Part shown: in pieces, positions 9,450 through 17,544 of the stretch
Position numbering within the stretch: position 1 is the first letter of the stretch
Layout of the letters: each line of letters begins with the position of its first letter
Assembly (NCBI GenBank): GCA_945869465.1
Contig: CAMBPB010000004.1
Location: 23,473 to 87,472 of the forward strand
Origin: Prosthecobacter debontii
Lineage (GTDB): Bacteria; Verrucomicrobiota; Verrucomicrobiia; Verrucomicrobiales; Akkermansiaceae
Direction of reading: 5' to 3'
Length of the DNA stretch: 64,000 nt
Made by a program: the position numbers and the translations under genes
The notes under the pieces: generated by a model
Seen by the model: only the letters and a program-made list of their open reading frames with translations
Told to the model about the DNA's origin: nothing
The model's database searches: none

Positions 9450-9519
9450 CCCTCTGCCCTCTGCCCTCTGCCCTCTGCCCTCTGCCCTCTGCCCTCTGCC
9501 CTCTGCCCTCTGCCCTCTG
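9450..9519. repeat. heptanucleotide tandem array (CCCTCTG)n, 10 units
   Basis: Ten perfect copies of CCCTCTG follow the GGAGATT array after only 4 bp. The two units differ in sequence but share the same period. The array gives open shadow ORFs (RAEGRGQ repeats) that are not genes. Confidence 0.97.
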
Positions 9520-9534
9520 CCCCCTCGGCATGAA

Positions 9535-9568
9535 AAAATCCCCGCCACGCGGACGTGACGGGGATTTT
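9535..9568 (-). terminator. terminator downstream of mdh
   Basis: Inverted repeat AAAATCCCCG-C-CACG / CGTG-A-CGGGGATTTT: 14 paired bases around one mismatch and a 4-nt loop, flanked by A/T tracts on both sides. It lies about 25 bp after the mdh stop codon on the minus strand. Confidence 0.8.
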
Positions 9569-9593
9569 CAATGATGGTATCCGGCGAGATCGA

Positions 9594-10583
9594 TCAGCCG
9601 GGCAGGAGGTTTTTCACGGCATCGCGCTCTTCCTTGAGCTCGTTGATGGTGGTGTCGATCTTGGATTGGCTGAAGGCATCGATGGGCAGGCCTTGCACGA
9701 CCTCCCACTTGCCGCCTTCGAGGGAGCGGATCGGCATGGAGGCCATCAGGCCTTTTTCAATGCCGTAGGAACCATCGGAACACACTGCCACGGAAGTCCA
9801 ATCGCCGGCGGGAGTCGGGGTGATGAGGCTGCGCACGGTGTCCATGGCGGCATTGGCGGCGGAAGCGGCGGAGGAAAGGCCGCGGGCCTTGAGGATGGCT
9901 GCACCGCGTTGTTGCACGGTGGTGATGAACTCGCCCTTGAGCCATTCCACGTGGGAGATGACATCGGTGACCGGGCGGCCCTGGATTTTGGCATTGGTGA
10001 AATCCGGGTATTGAGTGGCGGAGTGGTTGCCCCAGATGCACATGTTGGTGACTTGGGAAACATGCACGCTGGCCTTTTTGGCGAGCTGGCTTTTCGCGCG
10101 GTTTTCATCGAGGCGGGTCATGGCGAAGAAGCGGTCCTTCGGCACGCCGTCGGCGTTGTTCATGGCGATGAGGGCGTTGGTGTTGCAGGGATTGCCGACG
10201 ACCAGCACGCGCACGTCCCTGGCGGCGTTGCGGGCGATGGCCTTGCCCTGGCCGGTGAAAATCTTGCCGTTGATGCCGAGCAGGTCGGCGCGTTCCATTC
10301 CGGCTTTGCGGGGCACGGAACCGACGAGCAGCGCCCAGTTGGTTCCTTTGAAGCCTTCGTTGAGATCGGCAGTGCCGACCACGTCGTTAAGGAGCGGGAA
10401 AGCGCAGTCATCAAGCTCCATCATCACCCCTTCGAGCGCGGCCATGCCGGGTTCGATTTCGATCAGGCGGAGGTTGACCGGTTGGTCGGGTCCGAAGACG
10501 AAGCCGGAAGCGATGCGGAAAAGGAGGGCATAGCCGATTTGGCCAGCCGCGCCGGTGACGGAGACGGTAATTGGTGCTTTCAT
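9594..10583 (-). CDS. mdh: malate dehydrogenase (NAD-dependent, cytosolic type)
   Basis: 329 residues, ATG start. The Rossmann motif [19 protein letters not shown] is at the N-terminus. The substrate-binding and catalytic segments are [12 protein letters not shown] and the His-containing [13 protein letters not shown], which are characteristic of the cytosolic-type (MDH type 2) lineage rather than LDH-like MDH. It interconverts malate and oxaloacetate in the TCA cycle. Length is as expected (about 328). It is monocistronic as far as can be seen, with a strong terminator downstream. Confidence 0.95.
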   Translation of the reverse strand: MKAPITVSVTGAAGQIGYALLFRIASGFVFGPDQPVNLRLIEIEPGMAALEGVMMELDDCAFPLLNDVVGTADLNEGFKGTNWALLVGSVPRKAGMERADLLGINGKIFTGQGKAIARNAARDVRVLVVGNPCNTNALIAMNNADGVPKDRFFAMTRLDENRAKSQLAKKASVHVSQVTNMCIWGNHSATQYPDFTNAKIQGRPVTDVISHVEWLKGEFITTVQQRGAAILKARGLSSAASAANAAMDTVRSLITPTPAGDWTSVAVCSDGSYGIEKGLMASMPIRSLEGGKWEVVQGLPIDAFSQSKIDTTINELKEERDAVKNLLPG

Positions 10584-10687
10584 AGGATTGGATGCGGGAG
10601 GCGGCGAGGCTAGGGGACTTGGCGCGGGTGGTCAACTGGCAAGCCACGGGATGAGCAATCCTGCGCGGGTTTTCTGAATCGGTGCGC

Positions 10688-10860
10688 GGGCACAAAGAGC
10701 AATTAACCGCAAAGACGCAAAGTGGCGCAAAGATTTGAAATGGATAATGGGCAGGCAAATCGCATCCATCGGAAACACTTTCGAAACAGGGATTCCTTTT
10801 TCCCTGCGTTCCTTTGCGTTCCTTCGCGACCTTTGCGGTAAACTCTTCTCGCTGTGCGGG
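10688..10860. repeat. imperfect inverted-repeat element (REP/MITE-like)
   Basis: The left arm carries TTAACCGCAAAGACGCAAAG and the right arm carries the complementary-type sequence CCTTTGCGTTCC...ACCTTTGCGGTAAAC. The two arms therefore face each other around about 80 bp. The arms also hold short direct GCAAAG repeats and similar outer ends (GGGCACAAAGAG versus the reverse complement of CTCGCTGTGCGGG). The element fills most of the 323-bp gap between mdh and the GNAT gene. No ORF inside it is credible. Confidence 0.7.
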
Positions 10861-10906
10861 AAATCCAGACTTCCCGCCGCGCCCGGCTCGCGCTTGACTC
10901 GCCCCC

Positions 10907-11377
10907 ATGATCGACATGCTGGTGCGTCTCTATGCCTTGCCGGAATCGGCGGCCCTCTATGAACAGGTGGCGACCCGCGGCGTGACGCTGCGGCGGGCGC
11001 GGGCCTTTGAAAAACACACGGTGGCGGCATTCGTGCGGGCACATTTTTCCGAAAAGTGGGTGAGCGAAATCGAGGTGGCGGTGACCCGTGAGCCGGTGGC
11101 TTGTTTCATCGCCACGCGGGACAAGCAGATTCTCGGTTGCGCCTGTTATGACACGACTCTGCGCGGTTTTTTTGGTCCGACCGGGGTTGCGGAGGAAGCC
11201 CGCGGGCTGGGGTTGGGAAAAGCCCTGCTGCTGAAATCGCTCGAAGCCATGCGCGAACTCGGCCACGCCTATGCAATCATCGGCGGGGTGGGGCCGAAGG
11301 AGTTCTATGCAAACGCCTGTGGCGCGATTGAAATTCCCGACAGCGATCCGGGAACTTACACGGATCTGTTGCCGTAG
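10907..11377 (+). CDS. GNAT-family N-acetyltransferase
   Basis: 156 residues, ATG at 10907. It carries the acetyl-CoA pyrophosphate-binding loop EARGLGLGKALLLKSLE (R/Q-x-x-G-x-G/A type) after beta strands typical of the fold (ILGCACYDTTLRGFFGPTGV). The C-terminal GGVGPKEFYANACGA matches the end of motif B. The acetyl acceptor cannot be told. It is convergent with fusA, separated by a hairpin. Confidence 0.8.
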   Translation: MIDMLVRLYALPESAALYEQVATRGVTLRRARAFEKHTVAAFVRAHFSEKWVSEIEVAVTREPVACFIATRDKQILGCACYDTTLRGFFGPTGVAEEARGLGLGKALLLKSLEAMRELGHAYAIIGGVGPKEFYANACGAIEIPDSDPGTYTDLLP

Positions 11378-11387
11378 CCGCACAGTG

Positions 11388-11411
11388 GTGGCGGCTGGAA
11401 ACCGCCGCCAC
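11388..11411. terminator. hairpin between convergent GNAT and fusA genes
   Basis: An 8-bp GC-rich stem GTGGCGGC / GCCGCCAC with an 8-nt loop lies between the two stop codons. There is no strong T-tract, so function as a bidirectional terminator is probable but not certain. Confidence 0.5.
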
Positions 11412-11412
11412 G

Positions 11413-13503
11413 TTATTTGCGCAGCGCTTCCTCGCGCTCCTTGGCCTTGGCGATGACGTCTTCCGCCACGTTTTTCGGACAAGGCGCGTAGTGGCTGAAC
11501 TCCATGGAGAACTGGCCGCGGCCGGAGGTCATGGTGCGCAGGTCGCCGATGTAGCCGAACATGGCGCTCAGCGGCGCATCGGCCTTGACGCGCACGCCAC
11601 CGTGGGTGGTCATCTGCTCCTTGATCATGCCACGGCGGCGGTTGAGGTCGCCGATGACGTCACCGACTTGCGCGTCGGGAGTGAAGACGTCGATCTTCAT
11701 GATGGGCTCGAGGATTTGCGGACCGCATTTCTGCATGGTTTGGCGATAGGCGGCCTTGGCGGCGATTTCGAAGGCGATGGACGACGAGTCCACGGCGTGG
11801 AAACCACCGTCCTTGAGCGTGACCTTGAAGTCCAGACAGGGATAACCGGCGAGCGGTCCCTTATGGATTGAGGTTTTGAAGCCTTTTTCGACGGCCGGGA
11901 TGAATTCCTTCGGCACGTTGCCACCGACGACGCCGGATTCGAAGATGAAACCGGAACCCGCTTCCAAGGGCTCGATGACGTAGTCGATCTTCGCGTATTG
12001 GCCGGAACCACCGGACTGTTTCTTGTGGGTATAGCTGTCGGTGACGGCCTTGGTGATGGTTTCGCGATAGGCCACTTGGGGGGCACCGACGGTGACCTCG
12101 ACCTTGTGGGTGCGCTTGAGGATATCGATCTTGATGTCGAGGTGAAGCTCGCCCATGCCCTTGAGGATCAGCTCGTTGGTTTCCTCGTCGGTTTCGACGC
12201 GGAAGGATGGGTCTTCCTGCACCATCTTGCCGATGGCGACACCGAGTTTCTCGGCGTTGACCTTGTCCTTCGGCGCGACGGCGATGGAAATGACAGGCTC
12301 CGGGAACACCATCGGTTCGAGGGTGGCCGGATGGTTTTCATCACAGAGAGTGTGGCCGGTCTGCACGTTCTTCAGGCCGATGATGGCGACGATGTCGCCA
12401 GCTTGGGCGGTATCGATTTCCGCGCGGTCATCGGCGTGCATTTCCACCATGCGGCTGACCCGCTCGGTCTTGCCGGTAAAGGTGTTCAGCACGGTCGTGC
12501 CCTTCTTGATGGTCCCCGAGTAGATGCGGGTGAAAGTGAGCGCACCATACTTGTCGTCCATGATTTTGAACGCCAGCGCGCGGAACGGCTTGGAGGCATC
12601 CACCACCGCAAATTCGCCGGTCGGATTGCCTTCGAGGTCCACTTCCGGCTGGGGTTTCACTTCGGTCGGGTTGGGCAGGTAATCGATGACGGCATCGAGC
12701 ACGTTTTGCACGCCCTTGTTTTTGAAAGCGGAACCGCAATAGGTCGGGAAAAACTTGAGGTCGATCGTGCCCTTGCGGATGCAGCGCTTGATCGTGGCCA
12801 GGTCGGGCTCGGTGCCGTCGAGGTAGAGTTCCATCGCAGCGTCGTCCATTTCGACCGCGGTTTCGAGCAATTCGGCGCGGAATTGCTCGACCTTGTCCTC
12901 CATGCCGGCGGGAATCTCGCCGATGGTGAAGTTTTCCGGTTTGCCGGAATCGTCCCAGATGTAGGACTTGCGGGTGAGCAGATCGACCACGCCGACGAAG
13001 CCGATTTCCTCGCCGATGGGCAGCACCATGACCAGCGGTTTGGCACCGAGGATGGTTTTGACCTGTTCGACAACCTTGTAAAAGTTCGCGCCGATACGGT
13101 CCATTTTATTGACGTAAATAACCCGCGAGACACCCGAATCATCCGCATAACGCCAGTTGGTTTCGGACTGGGGTTCGACGCCGCCGGAAGCGCAAAACAC
13201 GCCGACGCCGCCATCGAGCACCTTGAGCGAGCGATACACCTCGATGGTGAAGTCCACGTGGCCCGGGGTGTCGATGATGTTGAATTGATGGTCGCGCCAG
13301 AAGCAGGTGGTGGCGGCGGATTGGATAGTGATGCCGCGTTCCGCTTCCTGTTCCATGAAGTCCATGGTGGAGGCACCGTCGTGAACTTCACCGATCTTGT
13401 GGATCTTGCCGGTGAGTTTGAGAATGCGCTCCGTGGTGGTGGTCTTGCCCGCATCGACGTGGGCGAAAATGCCGATGTTGCGGTATTTGGTGAGGTCCTT
13501 CAT
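11413..13503 (-). CDS. fusA: translation elongation factor G
   Basis: 696 residues from the ATG at 13503 ([22 protein letters not shown]); the track start is a TTG 10 codons earlier and is not needed. G1 is AHVDAGKT, G3 is DTPGHVD and G4 is NKMD. Domains II to V follow in order, including the domain IV region with [16 protein letters not shown] and the conserved HAVDSS. EF-G drives ribosomal translocation with GTP and helps ribosome recycling. It is not flanked by rpsL, rpsG or tuf here, so the str operon is not conserved at this locus and a second EF-G paralogue elsewhere is possible. Confidence 0.96.
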   Translation of the reverse strand: MKDLTKYRNIGIFAHVDAGKTTTTERILKLTGKIHKIGEVHDGASTMDFMEQEAERGITIQSAATTCFWRDHQFNIIDTPGHVDFTIEVYRSLKVLDGGVGVFCASGGVEPQSETNWRYADDSGVSRVIYVNKMDRIGANFYKVVEQVKTILGAKPLVMVLPIGEEIGFVGVVDLLTRKSYIWDDSGKPENFTIGEIPAGMEDKVEQFRAELLETAVEMDDAAMELYLDGTEPDLATIKRCIRKGTIDLKFFPTYCGSAFKNKGVQNVLDAVIDYLPNPTEVKPQPEVDLEGNPTGEFAVVDASKPFRALAFKIMDDKYGALTFTRIYSGTIKKGTTVLNTFTGKTERVSRMVEMHADDRAEIDTAQAGDIVAIIGLKNVQTGHTLCDENHPATLEPMVFPEPVISIAVAPKDKVNAEKLGVAIGKMVQEDPSFRVETDEETNELILKGMGELHLDIKIDILKRTHKVEVTVGAPQVAYRETITKAVTDSYTHKKQSGGSGQYAKIDYVIEPLEAGSGFIFESGVVGGNVPKEFIPAVEKGFKTSIHKGPLAGYPCLDFKVTLKDGGFHAVDSSSIAFEIAAKAAYRQTMQKCGPQILEPIMKIDVFTPDAQVGDVIGDLNRRRGMIKEQMTTHGGVRVKADAPLSAMFGYIGDLRTMTSGRGQFSMEFSHYAPCPKNVAEDVIAKAKEREEALRK

Positions 13504-13714
13504 GCCTGAGGTTTGCTGCTGAGTTGCCGACAACGAATTCGCGCCGGGGGCGCATATCTAGTCGGAGAAACCGGTTTGGCAATCCTAGAGTCGCAGATTT
13601 TCCCACGAACTTGCGGATTCCGGGGGAATTTCGCCGGATTTCGGCTTGCTTCGGGCAGCCAGCACGCTGCGCAGCCCGGAACCGCCCGGCGGTTGGGCAT
13701 GAGAATGGCACTGC

Positions 13715-14320
13715 CTACAAGGCGGCGATGGCGGTCATGATCCGTTTGGCGATGCGCTCATAGTCCTGCTTGCCGTTGGCGGCCGCGAGTTCCTCGGGTG
13801 TGAGGCGGATCGGCGGGCCGACGCTAACAATGATACGGGCGAAGCGGATGCGGCTGGATCCGCGGGGCAGCGCCTCGCGGGCGCCGGAGATGCGGACTGG
13901 CTGGATCGTGGCTCCGGACTTGACGGCGATCAGGCCGATGCCGGGCGCGGCCGCACCGAGTTGTCCATCGCTGGTGCGTTCGCCTTCGGGGAAAACGAGC
14001 ACCCGGTGGCCTTCCTTGAGTTTGCGGATGATGGTTTTCAGGCTGGCCATGTCCGGCCGGTCCTGATCCACCGGGATCGCATTCCATTGGGTGTAAAGCC
14101 ACCGGGAGAAGCCCGTAAACAGCGTCTTGCGGGCGAGATAAACCATCTCGTCCTTGTAGAGGTTGCCGATGAGCGGGGGATCGAGAAAACTCTGGTGATT
14201 GGATGCCACCAAAACCGGCCCTTCCGTGATCAGGTTTTCCCCGCCAATGATTCGCAGGCCGAACAGCGTCCGGAACGCGGCTCCGAACGACATCCAGCCC
14301 AGCCAGTAGATCCATTTCAT
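13715..14320 (-). CDS. plsC: 1-acyl-sn-glycerol-3-phosphate acyltransferase (PlsC family)
   Basis: 201 residues from the ATG at 14320 (MKWIYWLGWMSFGAAF); the longer track ORF adds a basic, non-membrane extension. The acyltransferase motif I NHQSFLD (HxxxxD) and motif III FPEGERT are present, and the N-terminal hydrophobic segment would anchor it to the inner membrane. It acylates lysophosphatidate in phospholipid synthesis. The size is typical for small bacterial PlsC proteins. The upstream 196 bp are shared with a divergent operon. Confidence 0.85.
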   Translation of the reverse strand: MKWIYWLGWMSFGAAFRTLFGLRIIGGENLITEGPVLVASNHQSFLDPPLIGNLYKDEMVYLARKTLFTGFSRWLYTQWNAIPVDQDRPDMASLKTIIRKLKEGHRVLVFPEGERTSDGQLGAAAPGIGLIAVKSGATIQPVRISGAREALPRGSSRIRFARIIVSVGPPIRLTPEELAAANGKQDYERIAKRIMTAIAAL

Positions 14321-14516
14321 GGGAGTTGCGCCACCCGCGCGCGCCGCTATCGGACCATCAGGTGACAGGCGCGACTTTCCGCTCCCGCCCCAACTCAGCG
14401 CAACCGCAATTTTCCGGAACTTTGTCACGCCGCTCAGGCCGGTCTCTCGCCGGATGGTCATGCCGCCGGAATCCGGCTGTGGCTTGGGAATTTTTTTTCC
14501 TAGAGGTGGCAGCAAG

Positions 14517-14855
14517 ATGCGCTACACCCTAGCCATGCACGACGCCACCCGCGATCACGGAGCCCAGCCACTCGATGAATTGATGAACCGGTGGGAATTG
14601 GCGAATCATCAATTGGTCGAGGCATCCGCCGAACAATTGAATCACAAACAGATCCAACGGGCTCGCAAAGGACGGCAACTGACCTTGCATCTGATGCAAA
14701 AACTGACGGGGACCTTGAACGACGCCCTCGCTGCCAGACTCCCCAAGGAAGAGCGGGCGAATTTCCTGCCCTATTCCCACAAGCACCTGTTCAATTATGC
14801 CAAGGGTCACGATGGGACGCGGAGCGATCCGAATGAAGCCCTGATGCCGAAGTGA
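14517..14855 (+). CDS. small helical hypothetical protein, first gene of a two-gene operon
   Basis: 112 residues from the ATG at 14517, preceded by GAGGTGG as a plausible ribosome-binding site; an alternative ATG at 14535 is possible. The sequence is Leu/Glu/Lys/Gln-rich and predicted helical (LDELMNRWELANHQLVEAS), with no membrane segment or known motif. Its stop codon overlaps the GTG start of the downstream FAD oxidoreductase, which suggests translational coupling. The function is unknown. The helical core reads like a small cytosolic regulator or scaffold, but that is only an impression. Confidence 0.6.
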   Translation: MRYTLAMHDATRDHGAQPLDELMNRWELANHQLVEASAEQLNHKQIQRARKGRQLTLHLMQKLTGTLNDALAARLPKEERANFLPYSHKHLFNYAKGHDGTRSDPNEALMPK

Positions 14856-15856
14856 ACGCGGGACAAACACGCTGGACTCTCGTGGGGCAAGGGCTGGCGG
14901 GAACCTGCCTCGCCTGGGAGCTATGGAACCGTGGCACGGCCTTTTCCCTGGTGGACAGCGAACGAGGCGGCAGCTCGCGGGTGGCCGCGGGACTGGTCAA
15001 TCCGGTCACCGGCAAAAACTTCGAACCAAGCTCGCGCATCGGCGAATTTCTGCCAGATGCGCTTGGCTTCTATCATCAGGTGGAACAACAGCTCGGCAAA
15101 ACTCTCTGGCACCCGTTGCCCATGCTCCGTCTGGCGGACACGGACAAGGAATGGCACAAGATGGTTGCCAAATCCACCCGGCCGGAAGTGGCACGGTGGC
15201 TGGCCAATGCCGGTGCTCCGGTGACGGTGGCGGGCTGGGCCGGCGCGTTGGAAGTCACGGGCGGCGGTCGTCTGGACACCCGCACCTTTCTCGATGAATC
15301 CCGAGAGTTCTTCCGGCAGCTCGGTTGCTATCAAAAGGCGGAGATCCCGGCGGATCACCCGGCGGGAAACCGAATCTGGTGTGAGGGAGCCGTCGGTTTG
15401 ATCCGCGGGCGTTTCGGGCCGCACCGCTGCGCCAAGGGTGAGATTCTAACAATCAGCGCCGACGGCTGGGACGAGTCACGGATCCGGGTTGGCGCGGGCG
15501 GCTGGCTTGTTCCGTTAGGAAACGGGAGATTCAAGGCGGGCTCGACCTATGAATGGAACGATCTGAACAACACCCCGAGTACGGTGGGCGGGGCACGGGT
15601 CGGAGCGATCATCCGGCGGCTTGGCGGAGCTGACTTCGAAGTCATCGCCCACGAAGCGGGAGTGCGGCCGATCCTGCGCCGGAGCGAACCGTTGATCGGT
15701 CCCATCGGCGATGCGGATTGGATGTTCAACGCGCTCGGCTCGAAGGGAAGCCTCTATGCACCGGGAATGGCCCGCCGGCTCGCCCGCTGGCTAACCGAGG
15801 GAATCGAACCCGAACCCGAGGTGGACTTCCGGCATTTCTCCGAAAACCAAAGTTGA
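14852..15856 (+). CDS. FAD-dependent oxidoreductase (DadA/glycine-oxidase-like)
   Basis: 334 residues with a GTG start that overlaps the upstream TGA (GTGA). The N-terminal dinucleotide-binding motif VGQGLAGTCLAWEL (GxGxxG) is followed by a Glu/Asp-ended second strand (FSLVDSE) and a DAO-family pattern (RVAAGLVNPVTGK). A conserved C-terminal FAD contact region has GVRPILRRSEPLIGP. The family oxidises amino groups or C-N bonds. The substrate is unknown, and the pair of small helical gene plus oxidoreductase appears to be one operon. Length is slightly below classic D-amino-acid oxidases. Confidence 0.75.
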   Translation: MNAGQTRWTLVGQGLAGTCLAWELWNRGTAFSLVDSERGGSSRVAAGLVNPVTGKNFEPSSRIGEFLPDALGFYHQVEQQLGKTLWHPLPMLRLADTDKEWHKMVAKSTRPEVARWLANAGAPVTVAGWAGALEVTGGGRLDTRTFLDESREFFRQLGCYQKAEIPADHPAGNRIWCEGAVGLIRGRFGPHRCAKGEILTISADGWDESRIRVGAGGWLVPLGNGRFKAGSTYEWNDLNNTPSTVGGARVGAIIRRLGGADFEVIAHEAGVRPILRRSEPLIGPIGDADWMFNALGSKGSLYAPGMARRLARWLTEGIEPEPEVDFRHFSENQS

Positions 15857-15890
15857 GAGGCGCGTTGCTCGGGGAAAACCCGGCGAGTGG

Positions 15891-17498
15891 TTAGTCCGGG
15901 CGTGATTGCGAACGATCCGCGGCTGGAATGCTCTGCGACGCGCGCTTTTCGCTTTCGGCAAGCTGGCGGATCCACTTGCCATAGGTCCAAATCAAGGCGG
16001 CGGAGATCATGCCGACGATGGCAAAGAAGTACCAGGTGGCTCCGACATTGTGAGTCTGATAGAGCAGCCGGGTCAGCGCCTCCGGAGTCTCGCCGGTGAA
16101 ATCGACGAGCTTGCGGAATGCCTCGCCGACCGGCAGCGCGGCTTCGGTGACCTGGGACGCGTCCAGGCCTCGGGATACGAGCAGTTCCCGCGCGAAAACG
16201 TCCTTGGATGAGAATGTATGATAGATCTGCGGGCCGATTTTTCCTTCGAGCGTCCAGCCGATGAGGATCGGAGCCTGCGAGAAGCCGATCCACATCGCCT
16301 TCTTGTCAGGTGGGGCGATGTTGCCGAGAAATTCGCTGAATTTCGGACTGGCAAGCATCTCACCCACACTGAAGACCGCCATCGCGGCGACACAGAGCCA
16401 CGCCAGATTGAACAGGCCGAACAAGGTGAGCGCCGTCACCACTAGGATCGTGCCGACGAGCAGGCTGGTGGTGGCGCGCATCCTCGCGCTCAGGCCGGCC
16501 AACGCGAAGCAGGTGAGCATGATCAGGCCGGAGTTGATGTTCACGATGCCCTCGGGTTCGATGGTCATGCCATCCTCCTTCATCCCTAGCAGGAAATGGG
16601 CGATGGGGTTACGGGTGCCATCCGCACCGAACAGAGTTTGCACAATGGCCCCGGTGTCCACCCAATCCTCGATGTATTTTGGAAGCACGTCCCAGAGCAT
16701 TGGAAACATGAACCACCAAACCGAAAAGATGAGGAGATAGAGATAGAGGTGGGGCTTCCTGAGCTCCTTTAGCGATTCCTTGAACAGGCTCGACTCCGCG
16801 ACCCTTCCGGACCTGACCAAGGCGCGGTGTTTCAGGCGTTCGTCTTTGCCGGGCTCCTTGTAGAGCAGGAGCAGGATGAAGTTCAGACAGATGAAGGCGG
16901 CATTGGTGTAGAACACCCATGTCCATGACATGTGGCGCATCTGCAGGGCGATTAACGGGCCGATCCAGCCGCCGATGTTGACTGTTTGATAGAACACCCC
17001 CCAGGCCACCGAGCTGTTGCGGCGGTTGCTGACCTTGATCAGAGTGCCCTGAATGCCCGGCTTGAAGATGGCGGTGCCGAGGGCGAGAAACATCGCCCCG
17101 GCGAAGAACCCCCAGTAGCTGTGAAACCATGCCATGAGAAGATAGCCAAAACACTTGATCACCGTCGCGGCAAAGATGGTTTCCTTGTAGCCATGGCGGT
17201 CCGCGAGTCCGCCGATAAAGATCGGGACCAACGACTGCACAAGGTTCCAACTGAGAAGCAGCCAGCCAAAGGTGGCCATCGTCACTCCAAGTCCGCCCTC
17301 CGATTCGGCTCGGGTCGCATAGAGTGTGGAGACCGCCCGCACGCCGTAAAACGCCAGCCGCTCGATCATCTCCATGCCGCCGACCACCCAGAACACATAA
17401 CCCAGACTTCCCAGCGCGGCCCACAACCCGAGTTGTTTGACGTCATCAAGGGTCGATTCGTCATGTTTTTGCCCGGGATCATCTGGTTCTTGGTTCAT
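15891..17498 (-). CDS. MFS transporter (POT/PTR-like)
   Basis: 535 residues from the ATG at 17498 (MNQEPDDPGQ); the track extension upstream runs into the preceding gene. There are about 12 hydrophobic segments. Features resembling proton-dependent oligopeptide transporters are ERLAFYGVRAV near the N-terminus and ALGTAIFKPGIQGTLIK in the fourth/fifth helix. It is 46 bp downstream of the alpha-galactosidase-like gene on the same strand, so co-transcription and uptake of a released sugar or glycoside is an attractive reading. The POT resemblance would instead suggest peptides. The stop codon is embedded in a convergent junction with the FAD gene. Confidence 0.7.
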   Translation of the reverse strand: MNQEPDDPGQKHDESTLDDVKQLGLWAALGSLGYVFWVVGGMEMIERLAFYGVRAVSTLYATRAESEGGLGVTMATFGWLLLSWNLVQSLVPIFIGGLADRHGYKETIFAATVIKCFGYLLMAWFHSYWGFFAGAMFLALGTAIFKPGIQGTLIKVSNRRNSSVAWGVFYQTVNIGGWIGPLIALQMRHMSWTWVFYTNAAFICLNFILLLLYKEPGKDERLKHRALVRSGRVAESSLFKESLKELRKPHLYLYLLIFSVWWFMFPMLWDVLPKYIEDWVDTGAIVQTLFGADGTRNPIAHFLLGMKEDGMTIEPEGIVNINSGLIMLTCFALAGLSARMRATTSLLVGTILVVTALTLFGLFNLAWLCVAAMAVFSVGEMLASPKFSEFLGNIAPPDKKAMWIGFSQAPILIGWTLEGKIGPQIYHTFSSKDVFARELLVSRGLDASQVTEAALPVGEAFRKLVDFTGETPEALTRLLYQTHNVGATWYFFAIVGMISAALIWTYGKWIRQLAESEKRASQSIPAADRSQSRPD

Positions 17499-17544
17499 GG
17501 GTGGTGATTGGCTGAAAACAAGGTTGGGAATATCGATCGGATAT

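Noticed and set aside
9383-9519. Possible CRISPR array
   Set aside because: The units are 7 bp, contiguous, without spacers or cas genes.
9331-9571. N-terminal extension of the HDAC-like protein and several 80-90 codon ORFs with GQRAEGR/ISNLQSP repeats
   Set aside because: They are produced by the period-7 arrays, which stay open in every frame; the HDAC family start is the ATG at 9330.
11998-13509. 503-codon plus-strand ORF
   Set aside because: Antisense shadow of fusA.
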